Source: Sphingobacterium allocomposti (GTDB lineage: Bacteria > Bacteroidota > Bacteroidia > Sphingobacteriales > Sphingobacteriaceae). From it: a stretch of 43,352 bases of DNA. The stretch is taken from the NCBI RefSeq assembly GCF_008124885.1, contig NZ_VNHX01000032.1:1-43352 (forward strand), written 5' to 3'. Of this stretch, positions 18,019 through 25,427 are shown in pieces (within the stretch, counting starts at the first letter, position 1; each line of letters begins with the position of its first letter). Below the pieces are notes generated by a model, which saw only the letters and a list, made by a program, of their open reading frames with translations, did not search any database and was not told where the DNA came from. The position numbers and the translations under genes are program-made.

Positions 18019-18618
18019 ATGGGCAAAGCGACGGACCGGACACTCGCCAAAAATATTGCAAACCGTATTGATGAAATCTTGCAGAAAACAGGAATGACTG
18101 TTGCCGGACTAGCTGCTTTCACGAAGGTCGGCGCCAGCTCACTCCGTAGCTATCAGCGCGGCTCCCTGCCCATCTCCGTGGAAACCGTTTTCAAAATCTG
18201 CACGCCCCTCGCTATCCCGCTGACCGACTTCTTTGACTTCCACCAGCCGCTCCGCATCGACGTCGACAAACTCACCAAACTCCAGACATTCAGGAGCCAG
18301 TCTCTATCGGCATCATCAGGTTATTTTCAGGAAGAAAAAAAGCATTTTGTCTCCAAACCAACCAGTACGGGCAGGAAACGCGAGCGCGATTACATCGCTT
18401 ACATTATTTTTCACACAGATTATTTTGCCACGCCACGCACCGTCGCACAGATGCTGACCGACTTTGCCCACGAGCATGACCTGCACCTGGAATCGGGCCG
18501 GCTATACGAGCTCTTGAAGAAGTATGTTGGCACGGCATTAAAACGTCGCCCCGTCCTCCGTGTCAAAAACGACGAATCAACATCCAAGCGGACAATCTTC
18601 CTTTATAGTAAAGCGTAG
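18019..18618 (+). CDS. HTH (XRE-like) transcriptional regulator
   Basis: The 199-residue protein has an N-terminal helix-turn-helix of the Cro/C1 type (about residues 8-70: LAKNIANRIDEILQKTGMTV, then LAAFTKVGASSLRSYQRG). This is followed by a linker and a basic C-terminal domain (about 115-199) with no family I recognise. It is probably a DNA-binding regulator of unknown target. It stands alone, and the short direct repeat just upstream may be its binding site. Confidence 0.7.
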   Translation: MGKATDRTLAKNIANRIDEILQKTGMTVAGLAAFTKVGASSLRSYQRGSLPISVETVFKICTPLAIPLTDFFDFHQPLRIDVDKLTKLQTFRSQSLSASSGYFQEEKKHFVSKPTSTGRKRERDYIAYIIFHTDYFATPRTVAQMLTDFAHEHDLHLESGRLYELLKKYVGTALKRRPVLRVKNDESTSKRTIFLYSKA

Positions 18619-18965
18619 CTCACGGCCGCGTGCTACCAGAGCTTGCTCTTTCCAGTAAGGTTACCCAATCGTTTGCTTTCACCTGCATATTTGAAGAGAC
18701 GTTTTACTTTTCTATTTTCGCCTGTAAAAATCGACGGTTATTAATTTTCCGCCTTATTCAGCACATTTGTAGGGAGTGCACATTATACATTGCAAGACTT
18801 GGAACAAATTGTTAAAAGCTAACCAGTTCTATCGGTCCTGAAATAAAACAAAACATAATTGCGCGCTACTTGTTGTAACAGTAGCGCCGTCATCAACAAT
18901 GGATACTCTTCCGGACGGGCCCTCGCACAAATGGAACACTGTTTTATGAATATAATTAAGCTACC
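18619..18965. other. Intergenic region, nothing recognised
   Basis: The region lies between the HTH regulator and the response regulator. A frame of about 61 codons at 18630-18815 lacks a family match and a convincing start. No hairpin or repeat was noticed. Confidence 0.4.
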
Positions 18966-19589
18966 ATGATTACTGTAGGAATAATCGATAGGGATGAGCG
19001 GGCTAGGACGACGACCAAACAGTACCTGGCCGAAAACGGTACCGACGCAAAACAAGTGGTACACATTATATTTGATTGGAGCACGATAGACAACGGACCG
19101 GATCCGAAGCTCCGCCAACCCGACATCCTGATTCTGGACATCGAACAGCAGCAGCCACGCATTATAGAACAGGTAAAGAGCATATTCCCGTCGTCTGAAA
19201 TCATTATCCTAACAAGTCAGCAAGACCTGAATGTTGTCCGCTCGTGCTTTCGCCAAGGTGCGGTCAGCTTCTTAACCAAACAGACGGGCTTTCCATATCT
19301 GCCCTTGGCCATCGACGTGACTCTTAATCAGGGCTCTTTCATTAGCCCACGCATTAACCGGGCTTTGATCAATCAAGCTGCCGCCTTCAGGAAGTTTGAA
19401 GATATGCTGACCGCGCGGGAACTGCAGGTAGCAAATGGCATCGCTGCCGGGCTGAGCTATAAGATGATAGCAGATCAATACAAGATATCGCTGGACACCG
19501 TGCGGGTTTACATTAAACGGGTATACAGAAAGCTCAATATTAACAGCAAAGGAGAGCTGATGTCTCATTTCTCGGCAGCAACAGTCTAA
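18966..19589 (+). CDS. NarL/LuxR-type response regulator (orphan)
   Basis: The 207-residue protein has a receiver domain (about residues 1-120): an acidic DRDE pocket at 8-11, the phospho-acceptor Asp58 in ILILDIE, Thr83/Ser84, and Lys105 in FLTKQ. A C-terminal LuxR-type HTH follows (about 147-200: LTARELQVANGIAAGLSYKM, with DTVRVYIKRVYRKL). The first acidic site is DRD rather than the usual DD, a mild deviation. No histidine kinase gene is nearby, so its input and targets are unknown. Confidence 0.85.
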   Translation: MITVGIIDRDERARTTTKQYLAENGTDAKQVVHIIFDWSTIDNGPDPKLRQPDILILDIEQQQPRIIEQVKSIFPSSEIIILTSQQDLNVVRSCFRQGAVSFLTKQTGFPYLPLAIDVTLNQGSFISPRINRALINQAAAFRKFEDMLTARELQVANGIAAGLSYKMIADQYKISLDTVRVYIKRVYRKLNINSKGELMSHFSAATV

Positions 19590-20025
19590 GAAACATGTAC
19601 CGGTATTGGAAGCGGAGTAATATCCTCCGTCGAATTCACATAATGACTACGATTCAGGCAGATCCCTAAACATAATACGATTGTAATGAAATACCCCGGC
19701 CGTTGGCCAGGGTAGTCGAACTATATCCGTAAAAATAGTACGACGTAAAATTTCATAGGTAAAAAAGTTCACGTCGGGTTTACACCTCCAGCATGTCGCT
19801 GTTTAAGCTACCGTTGTTAAATTAGCTTCTCGGTTCATAACAGACAGGAGTATACTATCTTCTATATTATGGATTTAGTTTTTAAAGCCTTCGTGCCCTC
19901 GTAGAATCGCGTTGGCATTCTAAATTTCATAACTTCCACCCCTATCTTCATTATCAAAATTCCGCTTTCTTTCCGAAAGAAACAAGTTAGCCCCGTCACA
20001 TAAAGATGTTATATTATTCGTGATC
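19590..20025. other. Intergenic region with one hairpin
   Basis: No gene is seen. TACCCCGGCC (19692-19701) and GGCCAGGGTA (19705-19714) form a 10-bp stem with one mismatch and a 3-nt loop, about 100 bp after the response regulator stop. No T-run follows, so it may be a weak terminator or a palindromic element. Confidence 0.45.
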
Positions 20026-20315
20026 GGAAGTTAGAAGTGAGAAATCAGAAGTGAGAGGCTAGCGGTTAGATCGGTTTGCTTCGCAGCTGCCTTCGGCGGT
20101 CGTCGTTCCTCTGCGCGATGACGTTGCTTTGCGATTCATAGTAGGAGCTCGGACCTTTACGAATCAACGACTTTACACCTTCACGATTCTCTCACCTATC
20201 AACCTCATTTAACTCCATTTCAAAAATCAACGCCTTTACGGCTTACAGCCACCCGCCATTAGCTATTAACTTCTTACTTCCAACTTCACCTCCCTACGCA
20301 GGTCACGAATTCACG
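20026..20315. repeat. Intergenic mosaic repeat tract 4
   Basis: A more decayed tract: GAAGTTAGAAGTGAGAAATC heptads at the left, a central non-repeat segment, then TTTACGAATCAACGACTTTA octads and ACGGCTTACAGCCACCCGCC-type words. It lies upstream of the AraC gene. Confidence 0.75.
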
Positions 20316-20317
20316 CC

Positions 20318-20337
20318 TTGTAGTAGAATATCTACAA
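20318..20337. promoter_or_regulatory. Dyad TTGTAG-N8-CTACAA upstream of the AraC gene
   Basis: A perfect 6-bp dyad separated by 8 bp lies 124 bp before the AraC start. A close relative (TTGTGG-N8-CTACAA, with the same GAATAT at the end of the spacer) lies upstream of the second pilin gene at 22602. It is a candidate shared operator. Confidence 0.45.
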
Positions 20338-20460
20338 CTTTCCAAACTTTTTTCCTCATTACTACATTCTTTCTTAGCTTAGGTTAAGATTTTACTGCCA
20401 GCACTTAGCGCGTCGACAGGGACCCTGCTTCTGCTATTGGAAAACAAATAATACGGCATT

Positions 20461-21291
20461 ATGGAGTTCGGCATTCACCGCGTAGTAGGTAAAGAATACA
20501 CGTTTGTACGGACAGATTATCCGACGGCCATGCGCGATTATATGCTTCTTTTCATACCAGACGAGGGATGTAGCCTTCTGATTGATGGGAGTCTTATCGA
20601 AGTCGAAGCCTATAATTTGGTCCTCGTTGCCCAGGACGTCCAAATCAAAAGCAACGAAGACGAAATTAGGCCCTTTTTCTTGATCTATTTTTCCGAACAA
20701 TTCTTCAGCAGAACAGATGCGGATAAGGCTTTTTTGCAGAACCTTAAATCGTTCAGAAGGCAGGAATATAGCTATCGGCTTTTGCCTGTCTCCCCACAGT
20801 ATGCCTCTTATTACGAATTTATCGGGTTGCATCTTGAACGTGCAAAACAACATTACGACGAAGCTATCTATCGGGATTTAGCGCACAATATGATCAAACA
20901 GATCATGCTGCTGGCCGCAATTTACCTGGAAGAGAACCGCTCGGGCGGCCTCCTCAACCAAAATGCCGACACGCGGCTAATACGCCGTTTCCAGGATCTT
21001 GTTTCGCGTCACGTCAAACGTGAAAAGCAAGTGACCTACTATGCTGACGCCTTGTGTGTTAGTAGTAAGAAGCTTACAGAACTTTCGAAGTCTGTATTAG
21101 GTATGAGGCCTAAGGACGTTATTACCGAGGAACTCATCCGCAGTGCAAAAAAACTATTAGCAGAGTCGTCCATGAGTATCAAGCAGATAGCTTGGGAATT
21201 AGGGTATACCAATGAAAACAACTTTAGTTCTTTCTTCTCTAAGGCTTGTGGAGCTAGTCCAAAAGCCTACCGGAACCGATGGCAGCGTTAA
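20461..21291 (+). CDS. AraC-family transcriptional regulator
   Basis: The 276-residue protein has an N-terminal cupin-like sensing half (about residues 1-150) and a C-terminal double HTH (about 175-276). The HTH has a first helix pair around YYADALCVSSKKLTELSK and the family's second motif (SIKQIAWELGYTNENNFSSF, then FSKACGASPKAYR). It is immediately upstream of, and codirectional with, the pilin-like gene (92 bp), so it is the likely regulator of the fibre locus. The dyad at 20318-20337 could be its own operator. The effector is unknown. Confidence 0.88.
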   Translation: MEFGIHRVVGKEYTFVRTDYPTAMRDYMLLFIPDEGCSLLIDGSLIEVEAYNLVLVAQDVQIKSNEDEIRPFFLIYFSEQFFSRTDADKAFLQNLKSFRRQEYSYRLLPVSPQYASYYEFIGLHLERAKQHYDEAIYRDLAHNMIKQIMLLAAIYLEENRSGGLLNQNADTRLIRRFQDLVSRHVKREKQVTYYADALCVSSKKLTELSKSVLGMRPKDVITEELIRSAKKLLAESSMSIKQIAWELGYTNENNFSSFFSKACGASPKAYRNRWQR

Positions 21292-21382
21292 ACAAAGCAC
21301 TTGCTTTTGCACGATTTTTTTTTTCGGTACGCGATTCTTATAAAGAATAAAAAGCTATATTTATGGTATCAGGAAGATACCT

Positions 21383-21910
21383 ATGAAGAGAACAGCATTA
21401 GCTTTAGTACTTGGGTTAGCGGGCATGAGCGTATACGCACAAAGCAGTGTCAAGGTAAACCTCGTACTGCATCACGTACAAAACCTGACCATTCATCCCG
21501 ATCAATCGGAAGTCACGCTGGCTTACCATACAGCGGAAGACTACAGGAACGGGGTCGAATTGGTTCAAAAAGGACATTTAACCGTTTTCAGTACATCTGC
21601 ATACGAAGTGAAGGTCAGGCTTACCAACCAAGAGTTTGTTAAGATAGGCACACCTGATGCGGAACACGTCTCCATCCCGCCGATCAAAGTTAAGGCGACA
21701 GCCCCCTCTGGCGGATTTTCCGAGGAACTCAGGCCGGCCTTCCTCACGCCGTATAATGAAACGATTATTTCCTCCGGCGGCCCTGCTTTTGAAGGGCTCT
21801 TCGATGTCACCTACCAAGGGCCTGGAGGCGATGAACTGGTAAAATACGCAGAAAAAAACAATACCGTCGCATTTACAAACGATATACTTTATAGCATCGA
21901 AACGAAATAA
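21383..21910 (+). CDS. Secreted pilin-like subunit 1
   Basis: The 175-residue protein has a Sec signal ending SVYAQ (residue 20). The mature protein begins with an alternating-hydrophobic stretch (SSVKVNLVLHHV), continues as predicted beta-strands and ends FTNDILYSIETK, again alternating hydrophobic. Residues 49-80 (HTAEDYRNGVELVQKGHLTV...) align by eye with residues 65-97 of the protein at 22767 and residues 233-262 of the tip-like protein at 24357. There is no cysteine and no lipobox, so it is not a type V (FimA/Mfa1) pilin precursor. I infer a fibre subunit with an incomplete Ig-like fold, the short N-terminal strand serving as donor strand. No named family was recognised. Confidence 0.6.
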   Translation: MKRTALALVLGLAGMSVYAQSSVKVNLVLHHVQNLTIHPDQSEVTLAYHTAEDYRNGVELVQKGHLTVFSTSAYEVKVRLTNQEFVKIGTPDAEHVSIPPIKVKATAPSGGFSEELRPAFLTPYNETIISSGGPAFEGLFDVTYQGPGGDELVKYAEKNNTVAFTNDILYSIETK

Positions 21911-22455
21911 ATGAGAAGTGAGATGTTAGAAGTGAGATGTTAGGGGTTAGTAGTTAGGGGATAGATCGCGATTCGTTTCTCGTGATTAGAAGTCAGAAAT
22001 TAGGTGTTAGCTGTTAGCTTTACGAGTCAGCAACTCAACGACTTTCCATCTTTAATTTCTCATTTACTAACCATACCAACCTTATTAACCCTATCAACCT
22101 TATCTAACTTCACGTCACAAATCAACGGCTTTACATTTTAGAAGTTAGAAGTGAGAAGTTAGAAATTAGGGGTTAGGAGTTAGGAGTTAGGAATTAGGGG
22201 TTAGGGATACTTAGACCCACGGCTAATAGTCATCGGCTATTTGCGACTTTGCGGATTTGCAACTTTGCGAATATGCGACTTTACAAATCAACGGCTTTAC
22301 ATTTTAGAAGTGAGAAGTTAGAAACTAGGGGTTAGGGGATAGATCGTGATTAGAAGTCAGAAGTGAGAAATTAGTTAGCTATAGGTCATCTGCTAGCGAC
22401 TTTGCAGATTCGCAACTTTGCGACTTTACGAATCAACGATTTCACAAATTATGGT
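21911..22455. repeat. Intergenic mosaic repeat tract 5
   Basis: The tract starts directly after the stop of pilin-like gene 1 with GAAGTGAGATGTTAG heptads. It then carries CGATTCGTTTCTCGTGATTA words, GACTTTGCGGATTTGC octads, and further TTAGAAG/TTAGGGG heptads. It separates the two pilin-like genes and probably breaks co-transcription. No gene is seen. Confidence 0.9.
21932..22045 (-). repeat. Inverted copy of the tract 2 block
   Basis: This is about 113 bp and is the reverse complement of 12509-12621 with about two mismatches by eye. Its core also matches the second tract-2 copy (12880-12972). It is the inverted partner in a pair that encloses 9.3 kb. Confidence 0.85.
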
Positions 22456-22601
22456 ATCGCCCATAAATTAATTCAACAACTTTTAACAAACAAAATCAAC
22501 CCCTTACCATATGCGAGCTAGCCGTTGAGATGCTGAGCCTGCCTTTATCGCCGAACGTCGATCAATTAGCCTTTTTCAATCGAAAACCTTGATATAGATG
22601 C

Positions 22602-22621
22602 TTGTGGCGGAATATCTACAA
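22602..22621. promoter_or_regulatory. Dyad TTGTGG-N8-CTACAA upstream of pilin-like gene 2
   Basis: It has the same spacing and the same GAATATCTACAA right half as the dyad at 20318-20337 upstream of the AraC gene. It lies about 70-90 bp upstream of the -7 element at 22690, a position that would suit an activator site. Confidence 0.45.
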
Positions 22622-22666
22622 ATATTTTTAATCGCCTTTTTTCATACCTTATGGAAAGAAAATCAT

Positions 22667-22697
22667 ATTTTTTGTCAAGACACCCGCTATAACTTTG
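22667..22697 (+). promoter_or_regulatory. Promoter of pilin-like gene 2
   Basis: TAACTTTG at 22690-22697 is a perfect TAnnTTTG Bacteroidota -7 element. A T-rich -33 region (TTTTTTTG, 22667-22674) precedes it; the TTTG itself is 15 bp away, while the T-run starts at the expected 19-bp distance. The ATG is 70 bp downstream. Confidence 0.6.
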
Positions 22698-22766
22698 CAG
22701 TGTCTTAAAAGACATATAGATTGTAAATATCAACACCATATATTAACAAACCATTAAGATAATAAA

Positions 22767-23357
22767 ATGAAAAAATTGATTTTAGCTGCTGTAGCATTGG
22801 TTATTACCTTTTCAGTAGCACAAGCACAAACCAGTACTAGCGGAGTAAAAGTAAAAGTAAATGTTGAGCTAAACCCATTTCAATCTATCGAAATCGGTAG
22901 TGGCGTAGTTCCGGGAGCGGCTCCTGCTGGCTATGATGATGCGGTGACGCTACGTTATAAAACAGCCGCCGACTATAAGCATGGTGTAGACACTTTGGTT
23001 CAAAGACAACTCAAGGTATCATCTGTAGGTTCGGGGTATCGTGTTAAGGCCGCTCTTTCCTCTGGCGGTAAATTTATAAAAGAGCTAGGAAATGGTCAAG
23101 CCGACTACGACGCTAGCCAGTTACTGGAGATTGCCGTAGGGGGCAAAGCATCACAAACAGCTGCAGCAAATCTAGACTTCGGTCCTTTTGGGCAAACAAG
23201 CGACGCCGGATCGTCGGTATTGGATCAAGAGCTCGACGTAAAATACATCGGTAAGCCACTTAACGAGGATACTGTCAAAAAACTATTGGGCAACGGAGGC
23301 AAAGATTCGAAAGCTGTTTATACCGTCGACGTGGTATACACCATTGCGGCCAACTAG
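22767..23357 (+). CDS. Secreted pilin-like subunit 2 (probable major subunit)
   Basis: The 196-residue protein has a Sec signal ending VAQAQ (residue 21) and a mature N-terminus with an alternating pattern (GVKVKVNVEL). Its C-terminus alternates too (AVYTVDVVYTIAAN). It is a paralogue of the protein at 21383: compare YKTAADYKHGVDTLVQRQLK (65-83) with HTAEDYRNGVELVQKGHLTV. It has its own strong-looking promoter with an upstream dyad, and a terminator-like stem-loop directly after it. This suggests higher expression than the assembly genes behind, as expected for a major fibre subunit. There is no cysteine and no lipobox. The function is inferred from context and not from a named family. Confidence 0.6.
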   Translation: MKKLILAAVALVITFSVAQAQTSTSGVKVKVNVELNPFQSIEIGSGVVPGAAPAGYDDAVTLRYKTAADYKHGVDTLVQRQLKVSSVGSGYRVKAALSSGGKFIKELGNGQADYDASQLLEIAVGGKASQTAAANLDFGPFGQTSDAGSSVLDQELDVKYIGKPLNEDTVKKLLGNGGKDSKAVYTVDVVYTIAAN

Positions 23358-23386
23358 CAGATCGCACGATTTCATACCAGATAAAG

Positions 23387-23418
23387 AAGCAAGTGTCGAT
23401 GGTTGGCACTTGCTTTTT
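23387..23418 (+). terminator. Stem-loop after pilin-like gene 2
   Basis: AAGCAAGTG (23387-23395) pairs with CACTTGCTT (23407-23415), 9 bp, with an 11-nt loop, followed by further T's. It is an intrinsic terminator or attenuator between the subunit gene and the chaperone, tip and usher genes. Confidence 0.8.
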
Positions 23419-23554
23419 CGACATCCTTCAAAAACATTCGGTTGATCAAGACCCTGCTGGGCGAACAGACGCACCTACCGGTTTCGACAGCCTCATCCTT
23501 CTCTCCACAATGCCATGGCCCTTCTAAAGCCACTCTATCTACATTACGTCTATC

Positions 23555-24373
23555 ATGAAGAAAGTTTTATTATTAAGCCTATTGGCACTCGCCGCGATCA
23601 CGACGGCTATAGCACAAACAGGCCTTACGGTTGGCCCTCCCCGCGTATATTTTGTAGCCGACGCCGAACAGGGGCAAACCCAGTATATCGACGTCACTAA
23701 TCCAAGCAAAGATTATACACTAGAGCTAGGCATCTCCTTCGAAGACTGGTCGTACTCGGAGTATGGAGACAACGTGCTTAGTGAAAAGGGCTCGTTGCCA
23801 ACAAGTTGTGCCGACTGGATATCCGTATCGGAGACCTATTTCTCGCTAAAACCTGGAGAATCTAAACGTTTACAGCTAAATATGCAGGTGCCCTCGGATG
23901 CCAAATTTACGAGTGACTTTCCTATTCATACCACGATGTTGTTCGTCACGCAGCTAAACCCGAGAGCGCGAGAGGAGCGCGAGGGAGCGAATATCAGACT
24001 AGCTGTACGATCAGGCATCAAAATATACCACCGCTTCAATGGACGGGAGCAACCCGACCTCGATATCACAAACTTACAGTACCACCATATCGATAGTGTA
24101 GGCACATTTTTGGAGCTAAGCTACGACGTGACGGGAAACATCTGGCTGGAAGGTCGGGCGCGGGCCGAGTTTCTCAATCAGGAGACCGGCGAAAAGACGA
24201 TTGTCGACAACCTTACGTTTTACTGCCTGCCTGGCGACAAACGCAAACAGTATATTGCTGTCCCAGACACGTTGACGACGGGCCAGTACCTTGCTTCGGT
24301 CTTGGTTTTTTACGGCGATCAGGAAGTTGTTAAAGTTGCAGAACTGGAGTTTGACTATGTGGCAAAAGGCTAG
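23555..24373 (+). CDS. PapD-like periplasmic chaperone
   Basis: The 272-residue protein has a Sec signal ending AIAQ (about residue 21) and two Ig-like beta domains. The N-terminal domain has the chaperone pattern: VGPPRVYF with Arg30 in the first strand, a DVTNPSKDYTLELGI strand, and SCADWISVSETYFSLKPGES. It ends in IRLAVRSGIKIYHRF (147-161, Lys156), very like the IKLFYRP-type segment that closes domain 1 of PapD-family chaperones. In that family a conserved Arg and Lys anchor the subunit's C-terminal carboxylate; Arg30 and Lys156 are the candidates here. The gene lies between the subunit genes and the usher-like gene, and its last 17 bases overlap the tip gene. Confidence 0.75.
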   Translation: MKKVLLLSLLALAAITTAIAQTGLTVGPPRVYFVADAEQGQTQYIDVTNPSKDYTLELGISFEDWSYSEYGDNVLSEKGSLPTSCADWISVSETYFSLKPGESKRLQLNMQVPSDAKFTSDFPIHTTMLFVTQLNPRAREEREGANIRLAVRSGIKIYHRFNGREQPDLDITNLQYHHIDSVGTFLELSYDVTGNIWLEGRARAEFLNQETGEKTIVDNLTFYCLPGDKRKQYIAVPDTLTTGQYLASVLVFYGDQEVVKVAELEFDYVAKG

Positions 24374-25427
24374 GACTATCGGATTATTTATCGGCCTGCT
24401 GCTGTATGCCATATCTTCAAGGGCCCAGCTCCGCTTTTCCGTATGGTCAGACAATTATTTCGAAGTGACTTCCTACTTAGGTCATACGACATCGGATCGC
24501 TTCAACACGTTTCAGTTTGATTTACATGGACAATATATACACCATCCCAACTGGTCTTTAGCAGTACGCCTATTAGCTCCTATACAAACCATTGCTGGCG
24601 GGCCCAATCGTAGCGGTAAGCCATTACCACCAGATAAAATCTCTTTTCAGTGGACGTCAGACAACAATAATCCGGCCTTCCGATTGGATGCCATCGGAGC
24701 CAGCCGCAGCCCCATCATTCTGCAGAACAGCAACGATGTTCTGCTCGTCGAGCGCAGCAAGCAGCCCATCAGCTCGCAGGGCAGTCATTATTCGCAATAT
24801 CACCTGTACGGCGCTGTGACGGTCGCCCCCGGGAAATACTTAGACGACTACCTCAGCCCCAACCAGTATACTTATCTAAAATATCGAATCCCGCTCCTCT
24901 TTACGCTATACGACGAGCTCCGGAATGTTATCGGCACGCAGCAGGTCAATTACGAAATGCAGTTTCCTCCCAGTCTTACCGACGGGCACTTGGTCGATGC
25001 CGAGCCAGATTATAAACTTGAAGTCTCTGCGGAGAGCCCTAATTTACAGTTTCATACGCGAAACGATTACACCCAAGGGGTCAGCCTACAGATACCGAAC
25101 GCGGTACAGGTAAACTCCATAACCGATTTCGAACTACATATTAAATCTGTCGACAGCGAGATATTGCGAGAGGGTGGCGGAGCGCTGCCACTTTCGATCC
25201 TGTCGGTACAGTTATCGCCCGCAAGCGGCGTAGTTGCCTTGAAATCGAGTCCCACGGTTGTATTGTCCACACGCGAACAGGTCGCCGTGGCATCAACGTC
25301 AAAAGATAAAACGCAGACACAGTATTTTAATGCCGAATACAAAGCCAGCCTTAGCCGCGACCAGGTGCTTCAAGCCAAGCCGGGCGACTATTCGGTTTCT
25401 CTGCTCTATTTATTGATGCCACGCTAG
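24357..25427 (+). CDS. Two-domain tip-adhesin-like protein
   Basis: The protein has 356 residues from the ATG at 24357, chosen because MWQKARTIGLFIGLLLYAIS begins a good signal peptide (cleaved after SRAQ) and overlaps the chaperone gene by 17 bp. The mature protein has an N-terminal beta-rich domain (about residues 25-215) of no recognised family. A C-terminal domain (about 218-356) follows, in which HTRNDYTQGVSLQIPNAVQV (233-252) matches the conserved segment of both pilin-like subunits; it ends YSVSLLYLLMP. A unique N-terminal domain on a pilin domain is the plan of two-domain tip adhesins such as FimH. The receptor is unknown. Its stop TAG overlaps the GTG start of the usher gene. Confidence 0.6.
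   Translation: MWQKARTIGLFIGLLLYAISSRAQLRFSVWSDNYFEVTSYLGHTTSDRFNTFQFDLHGQYIHHPNWSLAVRLLAPIQTIAGGPNRSGKPLPPDKISFQWTSDNNNPAFRLDAIGASRSPIILQNSNDVLLVERSKQPISSQGSHYSQYHLYGAVTVAPGKYLDDYLSPNQYTYLKYRIPLLFTLYDELRNVIGTQQVNYEMQFPPSLTDGHLVDAEPDYKLEVSAESPNLQFHTRNDYTQGVSLQIPNAVQVNSITDFELHIKSVDSEILREGGGALPLSILSVQLSPASGVVALKSSPTVVLSTREQVAVASTSKDKTQTQYFNAEYKASLSRDQVLQAKPGDYSVSLLYLLMPR

Noticed and set aside
18630..18815. 61-codon plus-strand frame after the HTH gene
   Set aside because: Phe/Cys-rich translation with no recognisable feature. No support beyond being open.
21294..21324. Terminator for the AraC gene (AAAGC/GCTTT near a T10 run)
   Set aside because: The stem is only 5 bp and the T-run starts several bases away, too weak to annotate.
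21383..23357. Type V (FimA/Mfa1-type) pilins
   Set aside because: The two subunits have ordinary Sec signals without a lipobox cysteine and are about half the usual type V pilin length. A chaperone-like and an usher-like gene sit next to them.
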